A stretch of DNA of 50,444 nucleotides. It comes from Bimuria novae-zelandiae CBS 107.79 (taxonomy: Eukaryota > Ascomycota > Dothideomycetes > Pleosporales > Didymosphaeriaceae). Location: positions 691,797-742,240 of the forward strand of contig ML976673.1 of NCBI GenBank assembly GCA_010015655.1, given 5' to 3'. Shown one piece after another: positions 11,874 to 24,906 of the stretch. A program made the translations under genes and the position numbers. The notes beneath the pieces are model-generated. The model was not told where the DNA came from, ran no database searches, and worked only from the letters and a program-made list of their open reading frames with translations. Positions within the stretch are counted from its first letter, which is position 1, and each line of letters begins with the position of its first letter.

Positions 11874-13699
11874 TGTCCTTCTTGTCGTCGGAGTGAGAAA
11901 TGCATTGCGGGCATCGGACGCCGATCGTATCAGGACCAAATAAATATATTATTTTCCGGGCCATATCAACTGACGAGAAGAAGTCCTGGGGATCATTCGT
12001 GACTGCAGAGTTGCATCTGCCGGTCATGACTTTGCCCCTGGTCACAACAACCAAATGTCCACTGTCGCTCGAGACTGGTCGCGCCCTATATCCCAAACCT
12101 AGAAAACCGTATGATGGCCTTGTTCTTGACCCGATTCTGGCGAGTGAATTTCCTCGCCAATTCATTGCGGCGATACGATGTTCTCGCAACGCATCATGAA
12201 GTATTCATGAAGTTGGAGACGTATCTATCATTCCACGCCAGGCTGATACATCAAGCTGAAAGCAATGCAAGCTAAGGTACCGCAAGGCCTATCGGATGAT
12301 GAGACGGTGAGATGGTGAGAGAAGGAATGCGGGTGGCCTAATTGAATGCCAGATCGCAGTATCTCCAAGCGAATTGACACTCGGGTTTCGCCATTGAAGG
12401 ATTGATGGAGGCCGAGCTTTTCTTTGCTCGCGTGATAAGGTCTAAGATTTGAGATGACGTTTTCCTCGACTGACCTTTCCCATGTCATTGGAAGTGTCAG
12501 AAAGTGCTTTGACTGCACCCACTAAGGGTCGTGCTCAAAACCATCGATTTGTGGATTTTAGTCTCAATATATCACGTCCCATCAGTGCATCTTTCCACGT
12601 TTCGTGCCAGGGAAGTGTCTTCTAGTGTTTCAGATCAGTTGACAAGCAAGTTTACTAGAGCCTAGCCCCCACGAGATTGTGCAACCGTACCAGGGTCCAA
12701 ATTTATAACACTCATTAGGCTAACCAGTGATGTAAGCTCAAATACTGGGTCGTGATGATTGACTCCGTACCGCGCTGATTCAGTCATCCTTCGGCCACGT
12801 GCCAGATAAGCAGGTACGCACTCGAGCGCCACACTTTCAACAGTGAGACGCCTTGACCAAAAATAAGCTTTTTGATGACTGCTTATTGGTGGCGCTAAAG
12901 CTATTTCCTACTTCTCACGAATCCAGCGCCACGCTTGGCCCCGATGGCTTTACGCCCAAGCGCTCGCAATGCTGTTCACGGAAAAGCACAGACCGATCTC
13001 GCGTGAGAAGAAGCTGGGTTTTAGGACTTAGCCACAGATTCAGCCGAGCCTGGTTTCTGGGTCAGAGGGCTTGTGCGCCGGAGGTCCGGTGGGATGGCTC
13101 CTGGGAGGCGCACTGACATCGCCGTGATATGGTATTGTAGATGTATGGGATTCTTATCAGCGCAGGTGATTCAGATACCTTGCGCTAATGAGCTGTGCTG
13201 ACTACTGATAGGGCTATGGCGAGGCGCAAAGTTGTTCCCTTCTTGAATATGCCCTAAACTTGAGTTCGGCTGGGATAGAAGATGGGGGGGCCAAATAGCT
13301 CAGGGGGATGGCAGCTGCCTGGAACGCGCTCGCGTGCGAGGAGGTTGATAATGTAAAATGATCAATCTGTGATCGATCGTTCGTCTACTTTGGTTTTAAG
13401 GTTTACAGGACAGGCAATCTCTGCACAGTTTGATAGGATCGAAGTGTCCTCACAGTATCTGTCATGGCCATGGAAAGCGACTCATCTTGTGGCGTCGCAA
13501 TCATAGCGAAGGTCTACACTGCAAACGGCCAGTAGCCCGTTTGATGAAAGGTCTGCTTGCTCCGTGACTATCTATGGTACTGTCAGATCAGCCACAGTCG
13601 ACGAAGGAAGGGGCAGCAAGCCGCGCAGGACTTGAGGTGTCATCTCCAGTGGGCTATGCACACACATCAGCTATAAAGGACCGACGGAGTTCGAAGTTA
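11874..13699. other. Non-coding interval between regulator and oxidoreductase
   Basis: About 1.8 kb of GC-normal sequence without a convincing gene. Short open frames here lack family signatures and overlap on both strands. It presumably holds the terminator of the regulator and the promoter of the oxidoreductase. Confidence 0.4.
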
Positions 13700-13700
13700 T

Positions 13701-14785
13701 TTGACACTACCGGAATCTCATCATGTGTCTCTTGCCACCGTTTTCTTTCTGGGTGCTACTGTACTCGCTCATCTCTCACGATGTCTCGCAAGCCCTGCGG
13801 TGACGTGCCAATCTCTATCATCCACTCTCCCGAGAAAGGTGTTCTACCCCGGTAGCGACGCGTACAATTCCTCCATCAACTCGTACACGTATGTCAATGA
13901 CCGTCTATTTCCTGCATGTATTGTTGGCCCTCGCTCGACTAGGGATGTAGTATCAAGTGTCAATATACTTGACAAATATCCTTCAACGCATTTCGCCATC
14001 CGCGGCGGAGGACACTCTTTTAATACCAATTTCTCAAACACGGCTGGTGGAGTCACCATCGATATGCGAGGGATAAATACTGTGACGATTAACGAAGGCC
14101 GAGATACTGTGTCGGTCGGAGCTGGTGCCTTGTGGCGGGATGTGTATGCAAAGACTGATCCCAGGAATATCTCCGTTCTTGGGGGCAGAATTGCCACAGT
14201 GGGTGTCGCGGGACTCATAAGCGGAGGTATTAAAAAGTGCCTCTCACCCCCATTGAGATCTCAAAACTGACTTGGTAGGCGGTATCTCGTTCTTCTCCCC
14301 TGCGAGGGGCTGGGTGTGCGACGGAGTCGCTAATTTCGAAATCGCTCTTTCCTCCGGCAAACTCGTCAATGCGAACACGAACTCGAACCCAGAACTATTC
14401 GCCGCACTCAAGGGCGGCCAGAATAACTTTGGAATAATCACGCGGTTTGATTTGAAGACGTTCGCGATCAAGCGGTTCTGGGGCGGCACTATCGCGTACA
14501 CCAATTCAACCGACGATGCCATCCTCGCCGCATTCACAAAGTCCAAGACCCCGAAGAACTACGATCCAGAAATGTCGATCGTCCAGAACATGGCGTACGA
14601 TAGCTCCACGGGAAGCTTCAACGGCATAACCGCCTTGTACTACACAACGGGCGAGGCCAATCCGAAGCAGCTGAAGTTTTACACCGATATCAAGCCTCAG
14701 CTCAGCAACACCATGCGACTGGGCAAGCCTGGGGACTTTGCCCAGGAGCTGGAAGACTTCGGGGTTCCAGATGAGCAGGTGCGCA
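13701..14785 (+). pseudogene. Secreted FAD-linked oxidoreductase, 3'-truncated
   Basis: Exon 1 (13701-14226) and exon 2 (from 14279) join over a 52-nt GT..AG intron. The product has a hydrophobic N-terminal segment (ATVFFLGATVLAHL), then the PCMH-type FAD-binding region: PACIVGPRSTRDVVSSV, FAIRGGGHSFN (the GGGHS motif that usually carries the covalent FAD His), VGAGALWRDVY and GRIATVGVAGLISGGGISFFSPARGW. Family members are about 480-500 residues and end in a berberine-bridge-like domain. Here homology stops near residue 330 and the frame runs into a pogo transposase relic, stopping at 14808. There is no in-frame ATG before the domain; the nearby ATG at 13724 is in another frame, suggesting a small indel. 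It is therefore broken at both ends. The substrate cannot be told. Confidence 0.8.
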
Positions 14786-15550
14786 CCTTCCTGGAGCTCT
14801 ATAAGTAGACTAGACAGCAGCTTAACATAAGGACGGAGAATACCTATAATATGGACGAGACTGGCGTTGCCCTAGGGGTATGTACGAACACTAGAGTACT
14901 CTCTAGTAGTTAGAAAAAGAAGGCTTATATTCGTTCTCTAGAGAATTGTAAGTAGGTCTCTATAATTAAGTATATATTAGTAATAGGGCGGAAACTACGC
15001 TACGTAGTTATCTTTAAGGGCAAAAGCCTATAAATAACATAGTTCTCCTTATCCTACGTACCTAACTAGATCTATACGACCTTAGAGAACGAATAGACGT
15101 TAAAAGTAATAGGTATTAAGTAGCTATAGCGTATATTTATACCTAAGATAGCTATAGGTAATAGCTAGTACTAACTCCTTATCCTTAATAGCTATAGTAG
15201 CTATATTAATATTAAGTTCCTATAGCTTTATAAATAGCATTAGATAGAGCTCTTATACGTACCTATATATACCTTATACGTTTTATAGCCCCTAGATCTT
15301 ACTCCTTTCTCTATTATTAAGTCTAGTTACTAACGCTAGGTCTAGGAGCTTGCATTACTTAATAATGCTATACCTATTAAGAAGAAGCGCTTTATTACCT
15401 ACTACTATTAAGTTAGGAAAAAAGGCTTTATAGAGCGTATAATTTAAGCTAGCTAGCACGCTGCTAGTATCTACCTACTTAATATTAGTTACGTACCTAG
15501 CTCGTCGTAGCTCTCTTAGACGCCTACTACGCCTACGCATTAGTAGTAGC
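14786..15550 (+). pseudogene. Pogo-1 transposase, catalytic part (5' piece of split gene)
   Basis: Right after the oxidoreductase breakpoint the plus strand reads ENTYNMDETGVALG, the catalytic-core entry of pogo/Fot1-type (DDE, CENP-B-like) transposases. Degenerate pieces follow up to a LQPLDLTPFS block and a tail ending near TPTTPTH. The DNA-binding N-terminus is missing, so a deletion joined the oxidoreductase gene to mid-transposase. The frame is cut at 15550 by copia-A and, on my reading, continues at 27773 on the minus strand. RIP-type stops are frequent. Confidence 0.75.
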
Positions 15551-15760
15551 TGTCCGATTACATGGTCCTTTGCGCTTGCAAGGTGGCTGGCGCATTAGTA
15601 CCCTTGCATGAGATACATTCCTCCCTTACATGAGATATATTCTACAACAAAGTAAGGGATGTCTTTATAGTTATATAGAGGATACTACCTTCCACAACGA
15701 TTAATATATATAATAAATTACCCTTTTTTTTTCTAATTAAGATTACCCTTTAATTTAATA
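15551..15760 (+). repeat. Copia-A left LTR
   Basis: 210 bp, TGTCCGATTACATGG..TTTAATA. It is preceded by gtagc at 15546-15550. Confidence 0.88.
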
Positions 15761-18700
15761 ATTAAAAGTTTTACTGCCTTAACTAATTACTACCTTAACT
15801 AATTACAATAGTCCTATTAACCCTTAAAGATCCTACAGTGATCCTAACTAATTATATAAACTACACGCCGTGGCTAAATTAGCTTAAAATAAGATGCTAA
15901 TTCCTAAAGGTCTAGAACATTATTAACCTAGCGCTAATAGATAAACTAAAGCAAAAACCTGTAATGCTAGTGCCTCTATTTATAGGTAACTACTAGCCAA
16001 ACGCCGTCTACGTAACTACGAATTTAAATAACGTACTAACTTTGCCTTCTCATCTATTAGCGGCAGGTGTGAAAGCATATAAAGATGACAGCGACTATTA
16101 TAGAGAACAACTTAAGGTCTATAAGATTATAGATTAAGCTTTTTAAGAAAAAAAGGTAGACCTTAATAAGATAGTAATCTTTCTTTAATTAACAATCTCT
16201 ACACAACTGTAGAATAATTACTATATTTTTAAAGTAATAATAAAGTAATAGATTAATAACCTTATAATTATAGTTAGGGTTAACTATTAAGACGAATATC
16301 AATAAGCAAGGGTATAATACTAAAAAGCCCTTAAGATAATAAAAATAGCTAGATTATAGGCTATATAGCTATCTAAGTATAATTATATAGCTATAAAAGT
16401 AAAGACTAATCACGTTGTAGAACTTTAAAGGCTAGACTTAGTTAAAGAAGGTTTTATAAAGGCAGTTATCTATATCGTACCTATATAAGTAATAACCTTC
16501 TAGAAACATAGAAGCAAGGATATAATTATCTTATAAAAGTATATAATAAAACTCTTCTAAAACTATATAATCTTATAGCACCTAATTAAGGGTAAATAAA
16601 AGGGCGCTTTTACTACTATAGGTTTATCTTTCGCTAATAGTAAATCTATTGAGGCTATAGACAGGGACGCCTCTCTTATAAATAAAGTAGTATTATTTAA
16701 AAGTAAAAAAAAACCTTAGAATTATAAATAATAAAATAATAATTAATATACTAAATTTAAGCGGTCGCCTTAGAGCCTTAAGCTAATAGTAGTTAGTAGT
16801 AATTATTATTTTACTTATAAATAATACTATAGTTTATAAGACTGCTTCTACGCTTTCCTAGATAAGCAGCTAGAATAGTTTAGACTAAAATCTAGTATAG
16901 CTAACCTAATTAAATTTAGGCTAGAGAATAATCTAGAGCTTTAAGAAAGCTTAAAAATAATAAAAAGGGCTAGATTATAAGCACCTATAATTAAAATATT
17001 ATATATTTTTACTTTAACTTAAATTACTAAGGCTAATAATAAGTAACTAGATAAACACTAGATTACTAAAATCCTAGCGAGCTTTAAAGCTATATCTTCT
17101 TATAGTAAATCAAACACATACCCACTGCGATACTTAGCTATACTTAATTTAGGCATAACCTACTATATCTTTAATGACATTAATTGCTTTGCCTTATATC
17201 GACCACCGGCGCCAGGAGATTTTATATAGGCAGGGAATACATAGATATAGATTAAAGGATATAAAAGCGTCTATCTTAACGTATAGAGTACAAGTAGTAA
17301 TTAAATAATATAGCTAAATAATATTACCTATTACCTTAATTTACTCTATAATCTTATATTATTCCGATTACTCTAGAGGCAAGGCCTTTAGTGGGATATA
17401 AGGGTAAACCTAATAACTCTAAAGAGAAGAGATAATATAGTACTAGTAGAACTTTAAGAGTTATATAGATAGTAGGTGTTAGAATACAGGATAAGGCTAG
17501 CAGGTAGTACATCTACTAAGGCTGCGCTTACTACCTATAAGACTAACACACGTACTAAACAAAGACCGTAGAAGGTAGACGCATTAACCTAGTACTAATA
17601 ATTAAGCTACTTAGGACTTTAGGCACTTGAACACCTAGTATAGTAATTTAAGGGGGTAAGGATTAAAGAACTTATTATAGTTAAATATACCGTTTATAGT
17701 AAAGTAAAACTAAAATAGGAAATATGCTAGCAAGCTAAGAAGCTAACTAAAAGCCCTAGTAAATAAGTTATAATTAATTTTTATAACTATAAAGTAGATA
17801 GCTTAATAGGAGAAAAAACTAAATACTAATTATTAATTAATTTTTTAGCTTTATATAGGACTTTTACTTCAAGGATAACCGCTTAGCACGTTTAATTACT
17901 AAATTACTTAATACATTTATACTATTTATGTAAGTAAAATATAATATTATAATAAAAGTTATTAAATTTAATAATAAGATCTTTTTTATAAAGCTAAAAG
18001 TTAAGAGGTAGTACTTAGCGTAAGGCATTAAAATTAAGCCTTTAGTACTTAATACTTAAGTATAAAATAGAGGAGCTAAACACTTAAGGGGTGTAATTAA
18101 ATAAAAAGCGCAAATAATATAACTTAATTTTAATTTACTTTAGTAAATATAGCCTAAGATTACCTAAGCTACAGTCTACCTCTATAATTAAATACTAAAC
18201 TACGCTAATTAATAGTAATTACTATATAAAGTATTTTTTATAATAGTAGCCTTATAAAATAGCGTTGTTACCTAACTAAGGAAGCCCTATTAAGCTTACT
18301 TAAAAGCCTATAGCTATAAGGCTTTTACTATAATTAATAATACTAAACGTAGCAAGAGCAAGCTCTAGCGACTAAATCTTAAAATATAAATAAGTTATTT
18401 AGTTAGCTATAAATTAACTAATATCTAAAGGATATAAATCCCCTCTTTAGTAAAAATAATTAGTACTTGCGACATGATATTTAATAAGAATATTATATTT
18501 TTAGGTAAAACTAAAGACCTAATAAATAACCCTATATATAATATATTAGAGGAAATAGTAGCTTAGGTATAATTAGTTAAATTACCTCCTTTACTTTAAT
18601 AAAAGTAAGCCACCGAGTCCTTTTTTAAAGATAAGATAACTAGTAAAGCGCTAAAGGAAGAGGTTAAAGGAGCTTTTAAGTATAAGTAAAATAAAAAAGT

Positions 18701-19321
18701 TAAGTACGAATATCTAACGCCTCTTTTAAAACTACTACTAATAATACTTTTTATATAACTAATAGCAAGAGGCGATTAAACTAAACTACCTTAAATAGTA
18801 TAGATAAGGTAATAATAGATAAGCTCTTTGGCTGTCGCCTTTATAGCAGGTATAGAAGTAGGAACCTGTAGTCTTATTAATAAAAAAACGCTTAATAAGG
18901 TATAGCTAAAGCGCATAATTGCTGCTAGTAAGAAACCTTATTAAAGCTTACTACTAGAACTACCTATCTATAAAGATAAACTCGAAGATTATCTACCATA
19001 TTACTTATAAAAAGAAGCTAAGAAATCCTATTTTTAGAGTTACTATAAGATAAAGTCCTAGAGTAAAGTAGCTACCTCCTTAGTAAAAGTAGCAGGACAT
19101 TAGATCCTTAACTATATATAAGTATATACCTATAAGTTTAATAAATACTATTAATTATAGAAGTGCAAGGCATGACTAGTTATAAGAGGTAATTAATAAT
19201 AATACTTTACCTCGTAAGAAACCTACGCTATAACTTTTATAAGATAATTCTTTTATATACTTATAGTAATTTTAGCTTAGTTTAACCTAGAACTTATCTA
19301 ATATAACGTTACTAACGCTTT

Positions 19322-19544
19322 TGTCCACGCAAAGCTTGATAGAGAAATCTACATGAGAATGCCCCGTGGCTACTCGCGAGCAGGCACAGTCCTCCAACTG
19401 CACAAAGCCCTCTACGGACTGCGCATATCTCCACTACTCTGGCAGAAAGAATTCACATTAACTCTCCGTAATATAGGTTTTAAAACAGTGCCCTATAAGC
19501 TATGCTATCTTATTAAGGATAGCATTATTATTATTTTTATATAA
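19322..19544 (+). pseudogene. Copia-A reverse transcriptase island with little RIP
   Basis: A GC-normal patch in an otherwise AT-rich element. It encodes MRMPRGYSRAGTVLQLHKAL and YGLRISPLLWQKEF, the block of Ty1/copia reverse transcriptase just before the YVDD-type active site. The frame closes soon after, where the active-site region is degraded (IIIIFI then stop). The matching region in copia-B (36907-37065, opposite strand) is spared as well. Confidence 0.8.
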
Positions 19545-20632
19545 ATAACCTTATTATTGCTTATAATAAATTATAAAAGCAAGCTACTAAAGATGCTTTA
19601 ATAAAAATACGTACTAAACTTATACTTACTAGTAATAATAATCTATAGTAGTTTCTAGGAGTTGAAATTATTAGACACTACCTAAATAAAAAAATTTAGC
19701 TTTTATAAGTCTTATATATTAATAAGATCTTGCGGCTTATTAAGCTATATAAGATATAGCATAAAATATTTATAGTAGTAGTTAAACTACTTCCTTAAAC
19801 TAGACTTACTAACATGGCTAAAGTTAATTAATATTAATAAAAAACAAGATTAATCCTCTACGCTATAGTAACTACGCGACTAAATATTACTTTTATAAAT
19901 TTTTAGCTATTATAATTCTTATCTAACTTAAGTAAAGAATACTAAGTAGCTCCTAACTAAGTTCTCCTTTATTTTACTAATACTAGATTACTAGGTCTTT
20001 AGCTTAAGGATGTAAATACTTTAAAAGTGGCAAGCGATGCATCCTTTACTAATAATACACTTAACTATAAAAGCTTATAAAAATATATTATTAAGCTATT
20101 TAGTAGCTTAATTGTATAAAAAGCTAACAAACAAGACATAGTTACTATATCTACTATAGAGGCTAAATTACTAGCACTCTTGCAGGTTGCAAAGGAGGTT
20201 TTATTTACTTTATAATTACTAAAAGAGCTAAAGATTAAGCTTAGTAATTCCCTTATTATAATTAATTATAATAATTAGTAAATAATTTAACTAGTTACTA
20301 AAGAGATTGCTAAGCTATAGACTAAGCTCTATTATATAAAAATCTATAATTATTAGCTAAGATAAGAGGTTGCACTAGGGATAATAAAGGTAAACTATTA
20401 ATGCTTAAAGAACATAGTAATAAATAGACTTATAAAGGCTTTACTAGCTAATAAGTAGAGCAAGTTTTTAAATAAACTAAGACTTATAGAGATTAAGGAT
20501 AAAATTACTAATAAAAAAGTTAATCTACTTAATTTAGAGTAAAAGATAGAGGCTTTTAAAGTTAAACTATAGGACTATTTAATTACTAACAGATAATCTC
20601 TAGCTTAAGGATAAGTCTAAGCTAAGGGGGTG

Positions 20633-20842
20633 TGTCTGATTACATAGTCCTTTGCGCTTATAAGGTGGCTGGCGCACTAGTACCCTTGCATGAGATATAT
20701 TCTTCCCTCGTATAAGATATATTCTATAATAAAGTAAGGAATGTCTTTATAGTTATATAGAGGATAATACCTTCTACAATAATTAACACATATAATAAAT
20801 TACCCTTTTTTTTTCTAATTAAGATTACCCTTTAATCTAACA
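20633..20842 (+). repeat. Copia-A right LTR
   Basis: 210 bp, TGTCTGATTACATAG..TCTAACA. It is followed by cctgg at 20843-20847. Confidence 0.88.
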
Positions 20843-21580
20843 CCTGGCGATCGGGAGTAGGTTACCCTAATATAAGGCGTTAGGTTAACGGGGAAGCGTA
20901 TTCCACCCTTTCTTGTCTTTACAGGCAAGGTCCTTATCTTAACCTAGTATAATAACCTATTTTATAATTAGATTCTTAAAGTTAGCTTATTTAGCTAAAC
21001 TAATAATAACCTTGCGATTGCCTAGCTAAAGCACTTTAACACGTATTTAAGTTGTAATTAAGTAGGAGGGTACTAACTACTTATTTTTAACAGCCACGAG
21101 AGCCACTACTCTGTTAATTTCTAAGATTACTACAAGGAGAAGAATATTATTACCCTCTGCATGCCTCCACACTCGTCGCATCTACTACAGCCACTGGATG
21201 TCGCCTGCTTCTCGCCGCTGAAGCGCGCGTATGGCGACGGGATCTCGGTCTTGGCACGCAACCAAGCTACTCATATCAACAAAGAAACGTTCCTACCAGC
21301 CTTTCAAGAAGCCTATAATAAGGCATTCACGGCAGACAACATTCGCGCAGGCTTCAGAGGCGCTGGATTAGTTCCATATAGTCCAGAGGCTATACTATCA
21401 AAGCTTGATGTAAGACTACGTACACCAACGCCACCGCTACGACAGGACAACGCCACCGCTACGACAGGACAACGCCTGGGAACCGAGGACACCACACAAC
21501 GCTCAGGAATTAGAGGCCCAATCAATGCTAGTTCGCGAAAAAAATTCAAAATCACCAGGGGTCTCCAGCTAGTTCTTTAG
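20843..21580 (+). pseudogene. Pogo-2 transposase, C-terminal piece of split gene
   Basis: From the LTR edge the frame reads PGDRE, then GKRIPPFLVFTGKVLI and GGY-LLIFNSHESHYSVNF (catalytic Asp region with RIP changes), CMPPHSSHLLQPLDV, FSPLKRAYGDG and a GC-normal tail, FRGAGLVPYSPEAILSKLDV, ending in a stop at 21578-21580. These are ordered landmarks of the pogo/Fot1 family. The first half of the 139-residue open part (from 21161) is intact, upstream is degenerate. The N-terminal part lies on the minus strand at 43781-41255. The tail contains a duplicated 21-bp unit (ccgctacgacaggacaacgcca) at about 21432-21474. Confidence 0.8.
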
Positions 21581-21639
21581 ACGAAAGGATTGTGTAGCTT
21601 ACAAAAGGCGCCCAGCAGATAGCGCATAAAATAGTGTTA
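21581..21639 (+). other. Pogo-2 3' flank up to pogo-3 insertion
   Basis: A short non-coding remainder of pogo-2 after its stop. Pogo-3 inserted at the TA at 21638-21639. Confidence 0.5.
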
Positions 21640-23748
21640 ACGTGCACGGACAGCTCATGCCCGGAGACACCTCGTGCCCCGCCGAACACCATATCCACCA
21701 CTTCAAAAGTGAGGCTACTGAGCCACGTACAATAGCTATTATCATGAGATTTTCTAGTGAAGCACTATATCGACTCTTGCGATTAATCTGAACTAATTAT
21801 ATTTACTTAGGAGCTTAATATTGCGGCCACGTAATATAACTTTAGGTAGAGTAGCAAATAGCTTATCTTAAGCTTAAATACTAGCGTAAGCAGCGCTAGC
21901 GCGTTTCTAACGCTTATTACTTAATAAGATTACTTGCAAGGCTAGTTACTTACGTTTTTAAGCTTATTAGATAGCTTTTTTTTAGTATTAAGCTTTAACT
22001 TTACGCGCGCGTTTAGCTACTTTCTTAGCTTACTTAACCTCCCTTATCTCTTTAAGCCTCTACCTCTCTACACGCTTTTCTTTAAGCTTAACTTAATACT
22101 ATAGTTAAGCCTCCTTGCGCTACTTTTTAGCCTATGCTTTTTAAAGTTTCTCTTCTATCTTATCTCGCTCCTGTACTACTTCTCTAGCTCGAGCCTCACG
22201 TAGCTTGCGAGGAGACTAGTAGACAGCGCTACTATAATATTCCTAGCGCTATTAAAGGTTAAGAGCTTTACCCTTCTTCCTATACTTCTTTTTGTGTTAA
22301 AGAGCCTCCTTTAAGCCCTCATTCTCATGCTTTAAAAGCTTATTCTAAACAGAGAGATAGTAAACGCTTAAACGTAGCTTTCTTACCTTATACTAATAGC
22401 TATTAGTAATAGCAGCTTAAACTAATTAATCTATCTTTCTCTAATTATAATTAAAGAGCCCTAATAATAAGCTTCTCTTAGCTTCTGGCGTGCTAGCAAA
22501 TCTACGGAGGATAACGTTGGCATCTATAGGCCAGATCCTAGTAGCTTCGAAGGCCTTTAATATGAGGCTCTCCGTGAAGGAGGATATCTAGGCGCTCTAA
22601 AAGAGTAGGAAGAAGTCTCCTTTCTTAATTAGAATAAGACCTTAAGCCTTATAGAGATAGTTAGTAAGCTCGTTAGAGTAAGCTTAAGAGAGAGGCTTAA
22701 ATAGCACTACGTTAAGTAGCTAGAGCGTATAAGTCGAATAAGGGGGAAAGATTATAAGGAGGATCCTATAGTAATTACAGTAGTTAATAAACTCTATTGT
22801 AATATAAGATCTATAGCTATTAAGGATAAGCAATCGCCATCTCCCTAATTACTACTTTATATAGCGATTAAATACCTGCTCTAGCTAAGCTAGGCCTATG
22901 TCGTCGTTTAACTAGCCTGTTAAAGATAATAAGATAAAGACCTTATATTCTCCTACCTTAATATCCTCTACCTAACTTAATTATATAGCTCCTTTTTTAG
23001 CTGCGTAAATAAGGCTTAGAGGTAGCAAGCTCCTATTAGCGTAATAGTAGGCTAGGAGTGTTAGAAACTTGCGTAATTTATTCTAAAGAGATACTTAAAC
23101 CTCCTTCTTCTCTTATTAACGCTTACTAAATATCCTCTTGCTTCTACCTATTAAGCCAATTAAGAAGCCCTTCTTATCCATATTATATATATCTCGAGCC
23201 TTAAGGTGATATTTAGTGATCTTTTAATGCAGTAGCTCGAAATAGAGACGGTATTTTAACTTAGAATTAGCCAGGTGGCAAACACGATCTATAGCGGTGG
23301 TCCACTTTAAGATTATATAGATCTAGTGTCTAGTAATAAAGCGAGAAACCCATTAATCGCTTAGCTACTAATAGGCTACTTTAGATAAGAAATTCCTAAT
23401 TATCTCTCTCGTAGGAGGAAGGCCTCTCTCTGTAAGCTTTATAATATATTGTATAAGCTCTAGCTCTTATTATTAGTCGAGAGCTTATTAATTTAAGTAT
23501 TTATCCTCCTAAGACGCTGTTACGCCTCTCTACCTTCGCCCTAGCGTTAAGCGGTTAACCTCGTATTTCTTAGTAACTTTCCTTAACGTAAAGTGTTCTC
23601 CTAGATCACGCGATTTTAAATCTTTAATTGCATCGTCGATAGGTGCCATGGCTGTAGCGTTATAGTCTGTTGAAGTTGTGGTGTTGAGACGCGGCTTGGT
23701 GTTCGGCGGGGCACGAGGTGTCTCCGGGCATGAGCTGTCCGTGCACGT
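21640..23748 (-). mobile_element. Pogo-3: complete pogo/Fot1-type DNA transposon with TIRs
   Basis: Near-perfect terminal inverted repeats of about 50 bp start ACGTGCACGGACAGCTC at 21640 and end GAGCTGTCCGTGCACGT at 23748. TA lies on both sides (21638-21639 and 23749-23750), as expected for Tc1/mariner-pogo targets. The 2.1-kb length and the single minus-strand transposase remnant fit the family. The TIRs are nearly free of RIP while the coding centre is heavily mutated. Confidence 0.9.
21790..23649 (-). pseudogene. Pogo-3 transposase, RIP-mutated
   Basis: Reading on the minus strand begins MAPIDDAIKDLKSRDLGEHF with a KYEVNRLTLGRR helix-turn-helix, followed by a CENP-B-like segment (GLPPTREIIRNFLSK), YNMDKKGFLIG (catalytic entry; D-E now D-K), a RLLILNSYRSY block (Asp-to-Asn at the LDGH position) and a basic, coiled C-terminus with SPRKLREARAREVVQERDKIEE. 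The order and content match full-length Fot1-like transposases of about 550 residues. Numerous stops and catalytic substitutions mean it is inactive. The first 30 codons are GC-normal. Confidence 0.8.
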
Positions 23749-24009
23749 TACAGTTATCGGTGCTATGCAAAATACCATCCCGACCCACTCTGGGCGCTTG
23801 TTAGGTAAGCGCCTCCCCGCTTTCATCGCCGTATATACCAAATTGTACTGCAGACAATGCAATTAAAGGAATTACACTAACTTTTCTTGTTGCCAGGGTA
23901 CTGTAAGGTATGCCGCATGATCTAGGGAGGCCCACAGGGCACTAACTATAGCCCTTGCTAGCGCAGGCGATCGTTAAGCGCATAAAGGCAGGGCAAAATA
24001 ACCACGAGA

Positions 24010-24906
24010 TTTACAGATCTCTTAGAGTTAACCCCAAAAGTGTATAGAAATATCGACTTAACTTAGAAGCGTACAGCCAAGCGTACCCGCCGCGATGCGT
24101 GAGGCTCGGGAGACCACCGTCGCTACGGCAATGCCATAAGGACGCGCTGCTAGAGCTCCTACGGGGCAAGCCTACGGCGTATATCGATGAAATGCAGGCC
24201 TTCTTGTTCGATGAATTCGACATAGAAACGTTGGCGGCCACTATCACGAGAGCTCTCGCTGGCATGAGGTAGAGTCGAAAAGCTGCGTCAAAAGCTGCCG
24301 CCGAACGCCATAAAGGTCTCCGTCGGGTGTTCCGCGCACGCTGCTAACAGATATATAAACTAGAGCAGATTATCTACCTCGACGAGAGCGCTTGCAATGA
24401 GAGAACTGGCGATAGAAAGTACGCCTGGTTAGCCATAAACATGCCGGCAGACGTGAAATACTCAGCGCGACGCTTGGAGAGGTGGAGCTTGCTCCCTGCC
24501 ATGGATAAGGACGGCTACGTCGATTATATAATATACCAAGGAGCGATCACCGCAGAACTGATGGAGGAGTTTCTGGCGAATAAAGTACTCCCCCATTGCA
24601 ATCCTTGGCCGGGAAATCGATTGGTAATAGTCCTTGATAACGCCTCTATCTATAGGTCAGAAAATCTTGTCACATTGTGCGCAGAGGCGGGCGTTGTGCT
24701 TGAATACTTGCCGCCATACTTGCCAGATTTTAACCTAATTAAGCAGACCTTTAAGGTGCTAAAAAACTGGATAAAAAGGCATCACGAACACGCTTATATT
24801 TATAAGAATTTTACCTACTTTTTAGAGGAAGCAGTGCAGAGCGTCTGCTATAATAAGTTAGTATCCACGCGAGGTTTTTTTAAGTTCTATAGATGGGTGC
24901 CGTAGG
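24010..24906 (+). pseudogene. Tc1/mariner-like transposase (mariner-2), partly RIP-mutated
   Basis: Two frames with stops give LLELLRGKPTAYIDEMQAFL, IYLDESACNERTGDRKYAWL (first Asp), then from 24441 a clean 154-residue open part: LERWSLLPAMDKDGYVDYII, LVIVLDNASIYRSENLV (second Asp) and YLPPYLPDFNLIKQTFKVLK. These are the DDE blocks of fungal mariner-like transposases. The third position, canonically SPDFNPIE, reads LPDFNLIK, a Glu-to-Lys change that a G-to-A mutation explains. An in-frame TAG near 24270 and the catalytic change make it inactive. Confidence 0.8.

Larger units (their letters stand above)
15551..20842 (+). mobile_element. Copia-A: degenerate Ty1/copia retrotransposon, plus orientation
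   Basis: LTRs of 210 bp (15551-15760 and 20633-20842) start TGTCCGATTAC/TGTCTGATTAC and end with TTTAATCTAACA or its RIP form. Internal remnants read gag (about 15850-16150), an aspartic-protease-like block with a mutated LDSG motif near 17110-17220, reverse transcriptase at 19320-19550 and RNase H up to 20630. An aagctaaggggg purine tract precedes the right LTR. The flanking 5-mers do not match each other (gtagc left, cctgg right) but match copia-B's flanks in inverted form, which indicates recombination between the two copies. Confidence 0.9.

Noticed and set aside
11900..12518. Open frames of 96-119 codons downstream of the regulator gene
   Set aside because: Overlapping frames on both strands with no recognisable motifs; likely 3' UTR and intergenic.
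13283..13352. tRNA-like text (ATAGCTCAGGGGGATGG) after a run of G
   Set aside because: A D-arm-like piece only; no matching acceptor 3' strand, no proper anticodon stem or T-arm.
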